Below, in pieces: positions 24,530 through 39,500 of a stretch of 64,000 nt of DNA (position 1 is its first letter; the number at the start of each line of letters is the position of its first letter). The translations under genes were made by a program, and so were the position numbers. The stretch comes from Anastatus disparis (lineage: Eukaryota; Arthropoda; Insecta; Hymenoptera; Eupelmidae), in the NCBI GenBank assembly GCA_017163975.1, contig JAFFSR010000227.1:434001-498000 (forward strand). Reading direction: 5' to 3'. The notes beneath the pieces were generated by a model, which was not told where the DNA came from, searched no databases, and saw only the letters and a program-made list of their open reading frames with translations.

Positions 24530-27500
24530 ATGTTGATTAAGGAATATCGAATACCTCTTCCACTTACCGTGGAAGAGTACAGAATTGCTCAGTTATACAT
24601 GATAGCTGTAAGTTCTCATTATTTTTACTTTATAGATTGCAGATTTTTCGTATTCTTTTATTAGAAAAAATAAAAAATTTACTGCTTCATATTTGTTTTA
24701 CAATTTATAAAAAATCATAAAAATCAAGTTTTATAGTAATATTATTGTTAATTTTTAACACTTTTATTAGAAAGTTAATAAATCATTGAAGTTGCTACAT
24801 CTTGTACTTTAATCATCTCTTCATATTTTACAAGTCACTATAAACTTACTTTAGCTAATGCAAACTTTTAATACTTCAAATATAACAAAAATTCAAAACA
24901 ATCTTTTATATCACAAGTGCTCATGTGCTTTTTCATTTAATTTCCCTTTAATATAAACAATAAATTTTAATTTACAAGAAATTATTTATCATTTTAGTTA
25001 ATTTTTGACTTTAAATCTCAGAATTTAAAAAAAAATAATATTAAGAGTGTTAATGAATTTTTATCAATATTTTTAACAAGCTAGAAATCTTTTTTGCACT
25101 TATCTTTTTGAAAATACTTGATAAATTTTTCGATAAAAATAGTCTTTAAAAGTTGTGAAAATACGTGAATTGATTTTTTTGTTGTCGGGGAGAATAATAT
25201 GTCTACATTAATTTAAATCTTTAACATGAACTTGGAATATAATTAGGAATCGATTAAGAGGATACTAAATGGAAATCATTGCTTAGTGGAATAGAAAGAA
25301 TGTCTTTCATATTATCACTGCAGATCGATACAATTACAAGTTAATCATTTCATTTCATAAGAAAAAAAAAGCGAAAACATATTCTTTGGGATGGAAAATT
25401 TTCCTTCATGTGGTATATTCAGTAGATTTAGTGTTTCCTGATTATCACCTGTTCCTATCAATTCCTCGATGATTTTATCAGCTTAGAAGCCAACAACCCA
25501 ATCTATTTAATAGTTTGAAAATGATTAAGCATTAGTTAGAAAAAATGTCTATAAATTGAATAATTCTGTTCTATTTATCATATAAGATTGTAAAATAAAA
25601 AAATTCTTAATAAATTGTTTTGATTGTAAATTTTGCAGAAAAAATCTCGGGAGGAAAGTACAGGTGAAGGTAGTGGTGTTGAAATACTCGTTAACGAGCC
25701 TTACACGAATGGTCCTGGTGGTGGTAATGGCCAATATACACATAAAATTTATCATGTTGGACGTCATTTACCAGGCTGGTTTAAAAGTTTATTACCAAAA
25801 TCAGCATTAATGGTTAAAGAAGAAGCATGGAATGCTTATCCGTATACAAAAACACGTTATACGTGTCCTTTCGTTGAAAAATTTTCCGTCGAAATCGAAA
25901 CTTATTATTTTCCAGACAATGGTTATCAAGAGAATGTATTTAAGCTCAGTGGTAGTGATCTTAGAAATCGGGTCGTAGGTCAGTATACTATTCTTTATTC
26001 TGCGATTACAGCTTTATTTTTCAGTTTAATTAAGAATTAGTTAAAAATTTATAAACTCATAATGATAGAAAAATTTATTATTTATAGACGTAATCGATAT
26101 CGTAAGAGATCAGTTGACTGGAGGTGATTATGTTCAGGATGAAGATCCGACGTTATATGTTTCTCAAAAAACTGGAAGAGGTCCATTAACAGAAAATTGG
26201 CTTGAAGAATATTGGGCTGATGTCAAAGTAAGTGTAAATTGTTAAAGTTATAATGTTACAATAAGTAAAAAAAAATTTCTATATTGATGTATTCTTTTGT
26301 TTTTCATACGTTCACTAGGGAAAAAAGCAGCCAAGCCCTTCGGGAAAGTCGCTGATGTGCGCATACAAATTATGCCGCGTTGAATTTCGATACTGGGGTA
26401 TGCAAACAAAACTTGAGAAATTCATCCAAGACATTGGTAAGGAATAAAAATTCATCTCTTTAAAAATAATGAAAATTTCATCTGTTATAATATATGTATA
26501 TATATGAACAGCGTTAAGGAAAACAATGGTACGGGCCCATCGTCAAGCTTGGGCTTGGCAAGATGAATGGGATGGTTTAACGATGGAAGATATACGGGAA
26601 ATCGAACGACAAACTCAATTAGCATTACAAGCAAAAATGGGCTTAGCGGAAGGCGAAGAAGCAGAAGATGGCGAAGAAGCAACGGTTGATCAAGTTAATG
26701 CGACAATCACACCACAAGACTCCGAACAAGTTGCTAAAACATTGGCGGCAACGCTTAGTAGTATTGAAAAAAATGATGATCCACAAAGTCCACAGGCAGC
26801 ACATCGTAAACCATCCGACATACCTATTATTAATACAGCTGTTAGTTCTGAAGGAGAAAATAGCCCTGAGGATTCACCGACCGAGGTCTTACCTCCGAGG
26901 TATTTATTTATTACACTTTTACTACTTTACTTATTTTCTCTTTTATAACACTCGCTGTACTTGAACTTGCCGGGCTTCTTCTTCTTTTTCTCTTTCCTCT
27001 TTACACTTAATCCACTTTCTCTTTGTTGGATAGCTTTCTTTACTCATATTTCAATCATTCCTGTTATTTGCATTTCTTTTTCAAATTCATCAATTCTCAA
27101 TTATCATTTTTGGCTGAATTAACTTTTTTCTAAATTAACATTTTTATCAGAATTCGTTATTTTCCTGCTTTTTTCTATATTTTCTTGATTGTTCATCTGA
27201 ATATTTGTAACGCCGATAGAATCTTCTAATGTAGAAATTTTCATTTAGCCGGAAAGAAAAGGCAGCGAGAGCCGAAACAGACAAAGTATGGAAAAAGAGC
27301 AGTTCGTCGTTACACTCGCCAAGTTCAGCCAAGAGTTTCGATGTCCAGATTGCAAACTGGAGAATGGAAAGTATAAGACGAGAATCAGAATCAGGCAGCG
27401 AGGATGAATTCTTTGATTGTCAAGGTATAATTAAACTTTTTCAAGGGCACTTATTTTTTTCCCTCTTTTAACAAACACTTATTTTAATACCATTTCTTCG

Positions 27501-30500
27501 AATAGTCAGAAAAAAAGCTAAAGCATGGCTATGGTTTAACACTTAGATTATAGACTTTCGAAGACAATTTTTTTTATCCTCAACTCTTGTTCAACTTATG
27601 ACCGAATGAGAATAAGCATTTTTTTGACTTTTAGAGCATGTCAAGTATTGGGCATTACAGTTTAAAGTTATTTATTTTTATCGGCAATATTAACTAAAAA
27701 CTGATACTGATATTTTTATTATCAAATTAATTATTGGAATTTTATCAATTTTACACAATTTATTTTTATCGATGGAATAATATGAGTATTTTTAAATATT
27801 AATGTTGTTAGAAAATAAATGATTTTCCAATTTAAACAAAGTAATGATGTACATCATATGAAAATTATTGAATTTTTATGAAAAATTTTTGAAAATTACA
27901 GTAATCAGTTTTGACACTGTTAACAATTTAATAAATGCTTAATAAATTTAACACTGATACTAAATTTCATTATTTTTCTATAATCATAAACAACACAAAA
28001 AACCAAAATATATAAAAAAAGTAACGTGCTCTTATAAACCAATTGCACAATTAATCCTTAAAAAACACACCTTGTATTAGCACGAATCGGCATTTTAAAA
28101 TGTTTCCTTTTTTTTATATGCATTCTCTCTTTGTTTTTTGTCGCACGCGCAAATTACTACAGCTGTAACCGGGTTCATTATACCTACTATATTAAAAGGT
28201 AGGAATTGTAGTCTGTATTCTTTTGAAAAAAAAAACAAACAAATAATCAAACAAATTGTAGTTAGATGACGAATGAATATGTATTATTTTTTTATTCTAA
28301 ATACCCTAGAGTATGCCTATTGTAGTTTTAGATATTAATATTATTTTATATGTAGATTAAATATATTTTATTATGAAATCTCTACTTGCTTTCACTTCTT
28401 CTCACAAAGTATTTTCGACGAATTTATTATTGATGATCTTTTAAATTTTATATTTATACTCCTATTAAGAAATTTATAATCACGAATACGCAAAATTATT
28501 ATACTCATTACACATAAATTTTATTTTCACCTCAATATATTTATCACATAAATTTAAACAACTCCTCCATTATTCCCGATTTTCATTGTCATTTAATTAA
28601 TATGAAAATTTAACTCATTCCATTGTTCCTTTTTAATATATTATATTTCTAAATGTAAAATATTTTTTTTAACAATGCATTGCACCATTAAAAATCAAAA
28701 AAATATGTTTTTCATTTGTTATACTTGAGCTTTAAATTTTCAAAAGAAGAAATATGCAAAAAAAGAAAAAAGAGTTTAAAAAACAGTAAAACAGTTGTAT
28801 ATATGATGTAATTAAAAAAAAAAATAATTAATTAAAAAGTATTTACAGAACATTATTATTCCTTTCTACACTATCCAAGGCATGTTTTATAAGCATGGCA
28901 ACGTTCTCAAATTGTCACCATTAACAACTATACAGTATGTGCATTTTGGTAATAAATATCTATCTGATAAAAAATGATCTTACTAACTTTATTAAAATTA
29001 ATACACTAATCAGATTTTTTTAACAAACTTTCTAACTAACTTGTTGCAATAAAAATTTAATTTTAATTTATGATAGAACTTTTTTGTAAATATTTGTGTG
29101 AATATTAAATTTGTCGATAAATAAAATCGTCGTAAAATCGAAGTGAAATAAAAAGCAGGTTGACATTTCTGATCAAACAGAGAATTTTGAAATCGAAGAT
29201 AACTCGTCATTAGCTAAATGGAGTTCTTTGGATCTTCTAGCAGAAGAGGAAGACTCGACATCACCGACGACGGGACCAGATCTTGGTAAACAGGGTATGT
29301 AACATTATATTTAGAAATATTTTTTTCATACACGGCTAAAAATCCATTAATTACTTTACTTTGCGTCAATATACAATACGCTATTTCTATTCATAAATTC
29401 ATTCTAAATATGAAACTCTAGTAGAAACTTGACTAGAAATAATCGACTAAATATTTAATTAAAAAGACTTATTGAAAAAAGTCAATTTTTTATTAGAGAA
29501 TCATCGAAAAATAAATTTTTTATTTTCAGAGGTTAGTTGGATTAAGAAGCATTAATTTTCATTAATTTATAACATTTCGTTTAATTTTTTTAAAACAAAT
29601 AATTTTTAATTTTAAAATAATTTATTGCAATTTAAATGAACTTATTAGTAAAGATAAAAAAAGAAAGATTCCATAAAAAAACAATTTTTTTAGCCCGTAT
29701 AATAACAAGAATCATATTTGATTGGAAAGAAATATTTTTCATTCATCAATAATAGTTTTGAATGAAAGAATATCGATTTCTTCTATTGAAAAATCTTCTT
29801 TATAGATTGGCGAAGGTTTCCAATCACACGTGTACTTGCACGCTTTAAACTTCATTTAATACGATTCTTATCCATTTCTAAACTAATAATATAAAAAAAT
29901 AAAATTCTTGATTTGATCCAACAAAATCTCATTAACAAAATTATATCGTTGAACAGTTAACTATTTCTTGTCTTTTAAAAACTTACGATAAAACTTTGAC
30001 GGCCAACTTTGTTGCAGGATAAATATTGATTTGATGAAATTTTCAAGAAATATTAACTTGAAGCCTGAATGGACTGGAATGAATAATTTTATAGAGATAT
30101 AGAAAAAATTTTCTTGTAGCCGTTGTATTCTTTACAATCTGAATAAAACATTTCTTGTACATTAAGTCAGATAATTTTAATTATTGCTGATTATCAATTA
30201 ACTAGAGAATATATAGATTTCTGGATTTTTTTGCAAATTACAAGATTCAAAATTATAACATAAGTAATAATTCATTTCTTTTAGTATTTTAAAGTTTTCC
30301 TCAAGTTTTATTAAATAACCAAAATTGCGTTTTGTTTTTCATTGAAATTCAAATTTTACTATTTAATATTCCATTAAAAATTATTATAATTGATAGAAAA
30401 ATATTTAAAAGCAAGTTTTTTTTTTACTAACGTAAGTGAAATAATGAACTTTTATAATATTTTGTATTTGCTGTAAAATTCAATGCTTACGATATGAAAA

Positions 30501-33500
30501 TTTTCGTGTTAGTAGTTACTTTTATTGTATTTTTAATAAGAAAAAACAAGTGTGAAACTTTTTATTGATTACTAACAACTAACCTGTAATGTTTTAAGAT
30601 TTTTTATTTCTCAAACTCAAGATTATTTGAAAATATTCGCCTCCATTTTCAAGATTATTTTCAAAGTATTGCTTTACACTCATTACATACATTTGTATTA
30701 ACACGCATACTCTTTGTTTTTCATAATCTTTGAAAAATACAATTCTGTAGTTCGATAATGATAGTTGTTTTAGAAAATTTAAATATTTTCTTAAGTAATT
30801 ATATGAATGTTTTATATCTTGATATAAACATATACATTAATTTTTAATTTATAATCACTGATTTTAACTTTATTTTTATTTATAATTATATTAAAATTCA
30901 ACGAAGATTTAATTATTTAACTACTTTATATCATATCCACTCAACTGAATAAAAATATTTAAAAATATTTTAATTTAAATAAATTTAACGTAAAGCCATA
31001 TAAACTCAAAGAAAAACTTGATAAAACTAAAAAATATATATTATAAACTATAGCCAAGCCGCGCCTCGCTCATATAAATCGCTTAAAATTTTTAATTTAA
31101 CGCACTTATATCATACAATATGTTTTGACGGTTATTACGAAGATTTAAATTGCGAATATCGCATACGATTTTATAGCTCGAGTCACATAAATCCGCAGCA
31201 CTACATCTGCTCTTAAAATTCAATAGGTCAATGATAAATCGAAAAAGAAAAGCAAAAATATTTAAAGTTATATTTTAGTAGATTTAATCATTTTCTCGGA
31301 TGTAATAAGTGTTTTGACTTTTGTTCTTTGTTACTTACGTGTTGAGGCACATAAAAAGTATCCTTTCGTAGTTATTTTGTACCCACAATAAAATTAGATT
31401 AATTTTTGCACAGTATAAAAATAAACTTTTTAAGTAACTGCTAAACGAGATTTAAGCGTAGATTTAAGTCACGCAGTGCTATAAAAGTTTTGTTCATGTG
31501 TAGAAGAATAATTTAAAGCGCAATTTTTAACGCAACAATGCACGATTTTCATTTTTAATTTTATAGTAAATTTAAATTGGCAAATAACACTATATATTAT
31601 ATACAGTATACACCCCACTGTATATAGACACTATTTAAATAATTTTAAAAAATGAACAATTTTTAAAATTCATTAGAAAAAATAAATTGAGATAAATAAA
31701 ATAAAATTTAAAAACAGTGCAATTGATTAATGTTAATAAAGTTAAGGTAAATTCAAAAGTATCTTTTCTTGCTTATTTTATACCTATAGAATACAGTGGG
31801 GATTTCACTATTCGCTGGAAGGGACTAAAGTACCCACTGTACGCGCCCTGTGTAAAAAATTTTATGAAATTTTTCCTATTTTTGAGATTTCTACTGTAAT
31901 TAGATGTAGATAGAAAATCTCGTCTCTTTTTATGAAAATAAGCTTAGTGAAAAATTTGTTTAATTGTAACTATAAAAGCATAGCTAATAAGTAATTATTA
32001 ATTATTTTGTAAAAATTTTAAATATAAGGTAGTTATAATTTGAAAGTATATATTGTACCGACAGTATTTTAAATTACCCTAATAATATTTGCAAAAAAGT
32101 ATAAAACTACCTTATTCCTAAGTATTTTGTTTCAAAACATCATAAAAAACACGTGACTTTGCTATTATTTGTTTTGTTAAACAATATTTTAATATTTTTA
32201 GATAAAAAATCTCATTTGACGTATGAAAAACAGATTTTTTTAAATTTTATTGTTAAAAAATAATTATGTTTCCTATAAAAATAAATTTAAAAAAATGTTT
32301 TATTAATTATTATAAGTATAATAACTATAAAATATCCTGAGATGAAAAAAGAGTGTAATTAATTAAAAATCTAAATAATTTTTGTTGTTGCTAGTCGATT
32401 GAATAATTAATAGAATTAGTAATCGTATTTATTTTGATGATATAATTTATCTGAGTGTACTAATATTGTGAAATAAAATTGCAGATGACTCGATATTTTC
32501 AACGTCATATTTACAACGAGTAGCAAGCAATCGTAGTGGTAAAAAGTTACAAATTCGTACTTCAGCAAGCATCGATGTGTCGTGCCCGGCCTCACCACAG
32601 CATTCGCCTACTCATCAGCCCTGCAGCACTACCGTTTTACTCATTGTTATGCATGCCGGCAGTGTTTTGGGTAATTTTTTTAAATTTACTATTATCCTCA
32701 ACAAAGTTTCTACCCTTATTTAACCTCACTGGATGTTGTAGATGCAAACGTAGATTTAACTGCTAAAAAATCGGATATAACAACGTTTAAAGGAGCTTTC
32801 GAATCTGTTATAAGACAACACTATCCTACTATGGTGGGACACATAGCAATCAAGTTTGTTTCCTGTCCATCGATTTGTACCGAAGGTCTCGGAATATTAT
32901 CTAGGTGAGTAACTTGAGCAATATCACTAAAATTTAAAAATTCTAAAGCTCAAGATATTTGTAAACATAATTTTTTGGTATTTTTAATTTGCTGTACAGT
33001 CTTAGTCCGTATAGTTTCGACGTATCGCCATCGTGTATGGATACACCACAAATAACGCATGATACAATACCAATTGGTGCGATACCGATGCTAGCAACAT
33101 CGACACCCGATTACCAGGATGCAGTAACGCGTGTTGTTAGCGGTGCCAATCAAGTTTATCAAGAATTCATCAAAAGTGAAGAAGGTCGTGGTTTTAATGG
33201 ACAAATATGTTTTATTGGTGATTCAGTTGGTTCGATTATTGCTTATGACGCATTATGTCGTTCGGCGCAATATCAGTCGAGACATGATAGTGAAAATAGT
33301 ATACTGGATAATGACAATCATGATGCTGCTGAAGATGCTAAACATCTTTCAGCCCCATCGCCTAGAAGAAGATCCTCCTCAACGAGGTAACTAAATTTTT
33401 CAATATTTCTCAAATTTTTTATTCAGAAAATTCATTATTTTCCGCTCTCTTGATATTTAATGCACTTATATTATGATTAAAATAATAAATAATAGCATGT

Positions 33501-36500
33501 AACTTGAGTTGTAATTTCAGTGATCATTCGCATCAATGTAAACTCGATTTCGATGTCAGCGAATTCTTTATGTTCGGTAGTCCATTATCTTTAGTATTAG
33601 CGTATAGAAAAATTTCTTCATCGGGAGACAGAACTAGTAATATAAGTAGGCCATGTGTTAATCAAGTGTACAATTTATTTCACCCGACTGATCCTGTGGC
33701 TGCTCGATTAGAGCCATTGATCTCAGCGCGATTTTCACATTTGCCACCAGTAAATGTCGCTCGATATCAAAAATATCCTTTGGGCAATGGTCAACCTTAT
33801 CATTTGTGTAAGTAATTTTTCATTTTTATCTCTTTTTTTACTTATCTTGCAGAATTTTATTTATATATTATTTAAATATTATTTTTTAGTGGAGACGATA
33901 CAAACAAATCCTCAACTTTTTGCCGATGGACTGAACGTTCCCAATATAACAATGTCTCATCTAAGAAGACTGTCGGATATATCAATCCATAGTACTATGT
34001 CGGGTATAGATACCGTACCTCTTCAAGCTGTATCTTCTCGTATATATCGCACTTTGCTTTAGTAGTTAGATAACTTTATTTAATATATTAATATTTATTA
34101 TAATTTTATTTATTTAATCTGACAGTTACTCACAAATGGTGGGGCAGCAAAAGGATAGATTATGCCTTATATTGTCCCGAAGGACTGGCAAATTTTCCTA
34201 CCAACGCTCTACCTCACTTATTTCATGCAAGTTATTGGGAATCATCAGATGTCATTGCATTCATTGTCCGGCAACTTGGTAGGTTTGACCTTCAATTGCT
34301 TGGTCATGAAGAAAAAGAACTTACCGGCTTCCGTCCAGGTCAACCTAGAGAAAAGTGGAATAAAAAACGTACCTCGGTTAAATTAAAAGTAACTGGAATA
34401 TTATATTTTTATGAAAAGCAATAATTTTACAAATTATAGAATATTAAAATAAAAAAAATTTTTTTCCAGAATGTTGCTGCAAATCATAGAGCTAATGATG
34501 TTATTGTTAAAGATAGCGCCCCTCAAATACTCGTAGCTAGATTTATGTATGGTCCTATAGGCGTAATAGCTTTAACAGGTATATTAGACAATTTACTCGT
34601 TGATTTATTAAAATCATGTCTTTTTTCTATGTTATTATTGAATTTATAGGCGAAAAAGTAGATATTCATATAATGAAAGATGTTAGGTCAGGTGAATGGG
34701 TTTATTATTCGACTGAAGTAACGGATAAAAGTGGTAGAATAACTTATCAAATTCCAGACGATAAAACATTAGGTTATGGACTCTATCCTATAAAAATGAT
34801 AGTAAGGTGCGCTAAATATTAAACTTTTATTAGCATTGGTAATGCATTATTTGATTTTTTCATTACATAAATTTTCATTAAATTTTCAGAGGCGATCATA
34901 CGTCCGTAGATTTTTTCATGGCTGTGATACCACCAAAAACAGAATGTGTTGTATTTAGTATTGATGGTTCTTTTACTGCAAGTGTTTCTGTAACGGGAAG
35001 GGATCCGAAAGTTAGGGCTGGGGCTGTAGATATCGTAAGGTAAATATTCAACAAGATAAAATAATAAAATAACTTTAAAATACATAATTAATATGATATA
35101 TTTTTTTAGACATTGGCAAGAATTAGGCTATTTAATTATTTATATAACTGGTAGACCTGACATGCAACAACATAAAGTAGTTTCGTGGCTCTCACAACAT
35201 AATTTCCCTCATGGTCTTGTATCCTTTGCTGATGGTTTGTCTACTGATCCTTTGGCGCATAAGGCTGCATATCTGAAAAACTTAGTGCAGGTAATTAAAT
35301 ATTTAAGCCTTATGACTTTTCGTTATTATTTTTTATTTTTCAGATTTAAAATCTTTGGATTTTAATATTAAATTAAGCTTTGACTGATCAAGCAAAATTG
35401 TTTATTTTCTTTTTGAACAATTAAAATTATTTAATCTTAGGAGCATGGTGTAATAATTCATCACGCTTACGGCAGTAATAAAGACATAAGCGTATACACG
35501 TCCATAAATCTTCAACCTAATCAAATCTTCATAGTAGGCAAAGTACCACGTAAAAATCATGCCCTAGCAACTGTTCTCCAAGAAGGTTATGCTGCTCATT
35601 TGAGTGCATTACAAGCACACGGTGGCTCGCGTCCAGCTCAAGGCAATGCACGTATGGTTATACCACGTGGTCAATTTGGTTTACCCGGTCAAAATGCATC
35701 TCTTAGACGAAGAAGGTGAGCATTAGAATGTTTTTATTATATAGTCACAAACCTACAATTTCTTTAAACTTTAACTATTTTATTATTATTATTATTACAA
35801 TGCGCCTTATTTTAATCCATAAAACTCCATTTCTTTCGGAAGTCTCTCTTTTTCGTCCAAACTCACTGCTGCCAGTTTTTTGCAGTATATACTTTTTTAC
35901 TAACAAAAATTTTAATTTTATGTATATTACATGCATTTAACTGCGCTGCACGGTTATTATTTTGATATTTAACTTTTTTTAACTCTTATCGTTTTAATAA
36001 TCAGAAAGCTGACGTTAAAGGCGTTCATTGCCGGTTACATACGAGAGACCAATCCCTTTTTTAGTAAAAACCGAATTTTTAAGATACACCAAACGATATT
36101 TTTATCAGTGACTAAGAATTTTTTCAATTTTTCATATGACTAACAGTTTTTAAAACTATGATGAAAATCAACTAAATGACAAAAATAAAAAGCAACTAAT
36201 CACTGCTGAATAAAATTTCGTTTACGGAAATTTGCAATTCCTTTGCGCAGGAAAAAGTATCTTAAAATATCCAATTGCCAGGCGATCCAGTAGAGGTTTT
36301 TTTATTAGTAATAGGTCCAAGTATAATTAACTCTTAGATATATTTACGTAGAATTTTGTTTTTAAAAAAAAAATGACAATGATCGATTGATTTAGCGATA
36401 GTATGGACTTGGCGAATCGTCGTCAAAATTTCTGAAACATTATAATATTAATTTAGAAAAGTTTGATCTGAAATATTTGTATGGACGTTTCGCCATGGTC

Positions 36501-39500
36501 CACGAGACCGCAGATCAAAGTATTTGTTAAAAAAAAAAAACTAGTGGAAGCGTTAAAAGTGTGATATATGCTAGTGTGTATGTGAATACGAGCCTCGGCT
36601 CTGTTCCAGTAACGACACAGCAGTCAACTCGCCGGCGCGCAGCAGCGTGTACTTAAAAGGAAAGTCTACCTTAGTCACATCTAACACACGCCTATTATCT
36701 ACGTACAATTAACTTACTAACATTGGTAACTATTTTCTTCGTCTATCTCCTTTTTCTAAACTTAAATAAGATTTTTATCTTTTTTTTATTACCTTTTCAT
36801 TATTATCCTTTTTATAGACTTTTCCTTCTTTTATAATATATCTTTGAGTTGAATGTGACGAGCATAGGTAGATAGATTGTCTCACGATCTGGACGAAAAA
36901 AATGAAATTTTTTTTTTTTATTAACAATAAGTATTCATTTAAAATTACTTAATTCATAGTTTAAATATTTGTTTTTAGGTGTCTTGTACGCAACGGCGAT
37001 GTTGAGCTTAAAAAAAATTTTTAATACGTTGCTTTTATTATTTGCAACTTTATAAGCAAATCCTGAAAATGATAATTTGGTGAATGCTGCTATGTATAAA
37101 ACATTCTGCTTTAAAACAAATAAATAATCATTAAATCATAAAAAGAGCATGCAAAAATTTTGAAAAATTAGAAATACTTTAAAAAAATAAATCATGTGCA
37201 TGAAAATGAAAAAAGAACATTTACCAAATTAATATTCTTAGGAATTTGAAAAATCTGAAAAACGAGACTCGTATTTATTTTTAGAGAGAATGCAATTAAT
37301 GTGTGAGACAGTCTCTATCTGTCCCCTTGAAGCTTTTAAGCCATTATTAGTTATATATTTTTTTCTTTCCTCCCCCTCGCCAGTCCCTTTATACCTTCTT
37401 TAGAGTGTAATCGTGTAATCATGTATCTATATAATTCATCATTTATTTTAAACGAGCTTTAGCTCTTTAATATGTATAGAAAAAAAATAACTTTAACAAA
37501 GAAGCAGACAAGTAGACGAAAAAGAAAATAAAATAAACCAAAGGCATGTTTTAGTAGCGGCTTACACAAAGCTTTTGTTAAATTATTCCAGGTGCAGGCT
37601 GTGAGGATACGTGCGCGTTCGGCCAACGAAGTAGATTATTAAATACAAAAACAAAAAGACTATTAATTAAAAAAAAAAACTAAATAATAAGAACTGTGCG
37701 AGAGAGTAGCATTATGGGAATGAATAAAAAAATATACGAGAGATGAGATCTGCCTACTGCTACACTGTGCGCCTACTACCTACGCCATATAAAAGCTGTG
37801 CATTCACCCTAAGCTCTCTCTCTCTCTCTCTCTCTAGACATATTTATTATTACGCTTAAAAAAACGTCCGATTCGTTAGATAAAACGAACAAAAAATACT
37901 AGGAAAAAAATATATAATGCTTAAGTCAAAATCGATTATGTCCAGAACTTGTTGGTCAATCTCTTGTTTATACTTTTAAAGTACCTGGAACGAACTCGCT
38001 TTGGCCTCAGTTTTAGGCATTCAAAGGTAAATCGAGAGCTTCGTTCCGGATTATACATTTTTTTTACTTTTCTTTTTTTTTCTTTGATCGATGTTTTTTT
38101 TTGTGTCTAGAACAGAAAATTTGTTCGAGAGCTGTCTGTCCACCAAAGAAAAAAGTTCCCAGCTGGCTTTCGGTCATGCATATTAGTAAATTTCAGAGAA
38201 AATTTTGATAAAAATTTTTAGTAATAAAATTCATTTGATTTTTTTTTATATCTTATTGTAAAAATTTTGATTTTTAATTTGCATTTTGCTTGTCTAAAAA
38301 GCGTCAGAACTTGAGATTACCGATTTTATTGGAATGATGGAATATACCTTCTTAGATAAAAATAGGAAAAAAAGCAAAAAAAGAAACAGAATAAAGTAAA
38401 TTGGAGCATTGTTTTGATGGAATATAATATATGAGAAACGTTCAAGTTCTGATACTCTAGTATTAATTTTAATTTTCAAATAAGACTTGAGAAAATTTGG
38501 CAAAAAAAAATTTTTTTACCACAATTTTAACTTTATTTATGAAAATTTTCTCTTGAAAAGTTAGTGTGTCAAAAAATAGTGATTGGCCGTTTTGCACTTG
38601 ATTAAAATAAGCGCATAAAATTTGGTGGTAGGTCGAGCCGAATTTACAACTGCTTGTTATAAATACTTATTTTTTTTTTGACTAATAAAATTGACAGCAC
38701 GAAAAAATAACATAATATATACAACTTTTGTTGATATATATTATGTTAGATAAAAATTTTTTTTATTCATTATATACGTTGCACGATGATGGATATAGAT
38801 AGATGTGAATGCTGTCTTGTGAATACATATTATTGTGTAACGAAAAAAAAAACACCAACATTTCGATAACTTATCGTTTAAATTAGCAAATTTCTAAGAT
38901 CATTTATTTTTATCAAATATAATAGGATTTTTACGTAAAATTAAGTTTATTATTACTAGAATTAGTATAAAAATTAATAATAGTTTAGTCAAATTTTTTA
39001 TAAGCAATTACGTATACAAATAAATTTCGAATTTATTAATAGATTTAGGCGATAACATTATATTATTATCATCTTATTTTTTTGACATTATGCTTACATT
39101 ATTAAAAAGTTCATTAATATTATTAGTAGTTATTTTTATTTAATCGTCTTATTTGTAAATTATTTAATTATTTAAAATAAATAATTTCTAAATATTAAAA
39201 TGAACCTTAGCATGTCCTAAGTAATAAAAAATCCATTTTTAAGAAAACTGATAATGAGTTTTATTTATTGTTAATCGATACACGTGTTTTACTAATTTTC
39301 AAAATTTATTTATCAATTCTCAATTTGTTCGTTATATTGAATATGAAATATAACTTTAGTATTCAATCAATAATACGTATAATTTATTCTATAATATTTA
39401 CACAAACAGGTGCTCATCGCATAATCCTGCTGCTCTATCATCCACAACAGCTTCTAATAATTTATTTTATTTTTCATTTTGCATTATTTTAGAAAAAAAT

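Noticed and set aside
37736..37860. CT repeat plus TAG as the acceptor of another rdgB terminal exon
   Set aside because: In phase 2 the following sequence is AT-rich and stops quickly; it is treated as a microsatellite.
39268..39492. 74-codon plus-strand frame inside the last rdgB intron
   Set aside because: Hydrophobic AT-derived peptide. The candidate exon at 39410 uses a different frame and an acceptor, which fits rdgB better.
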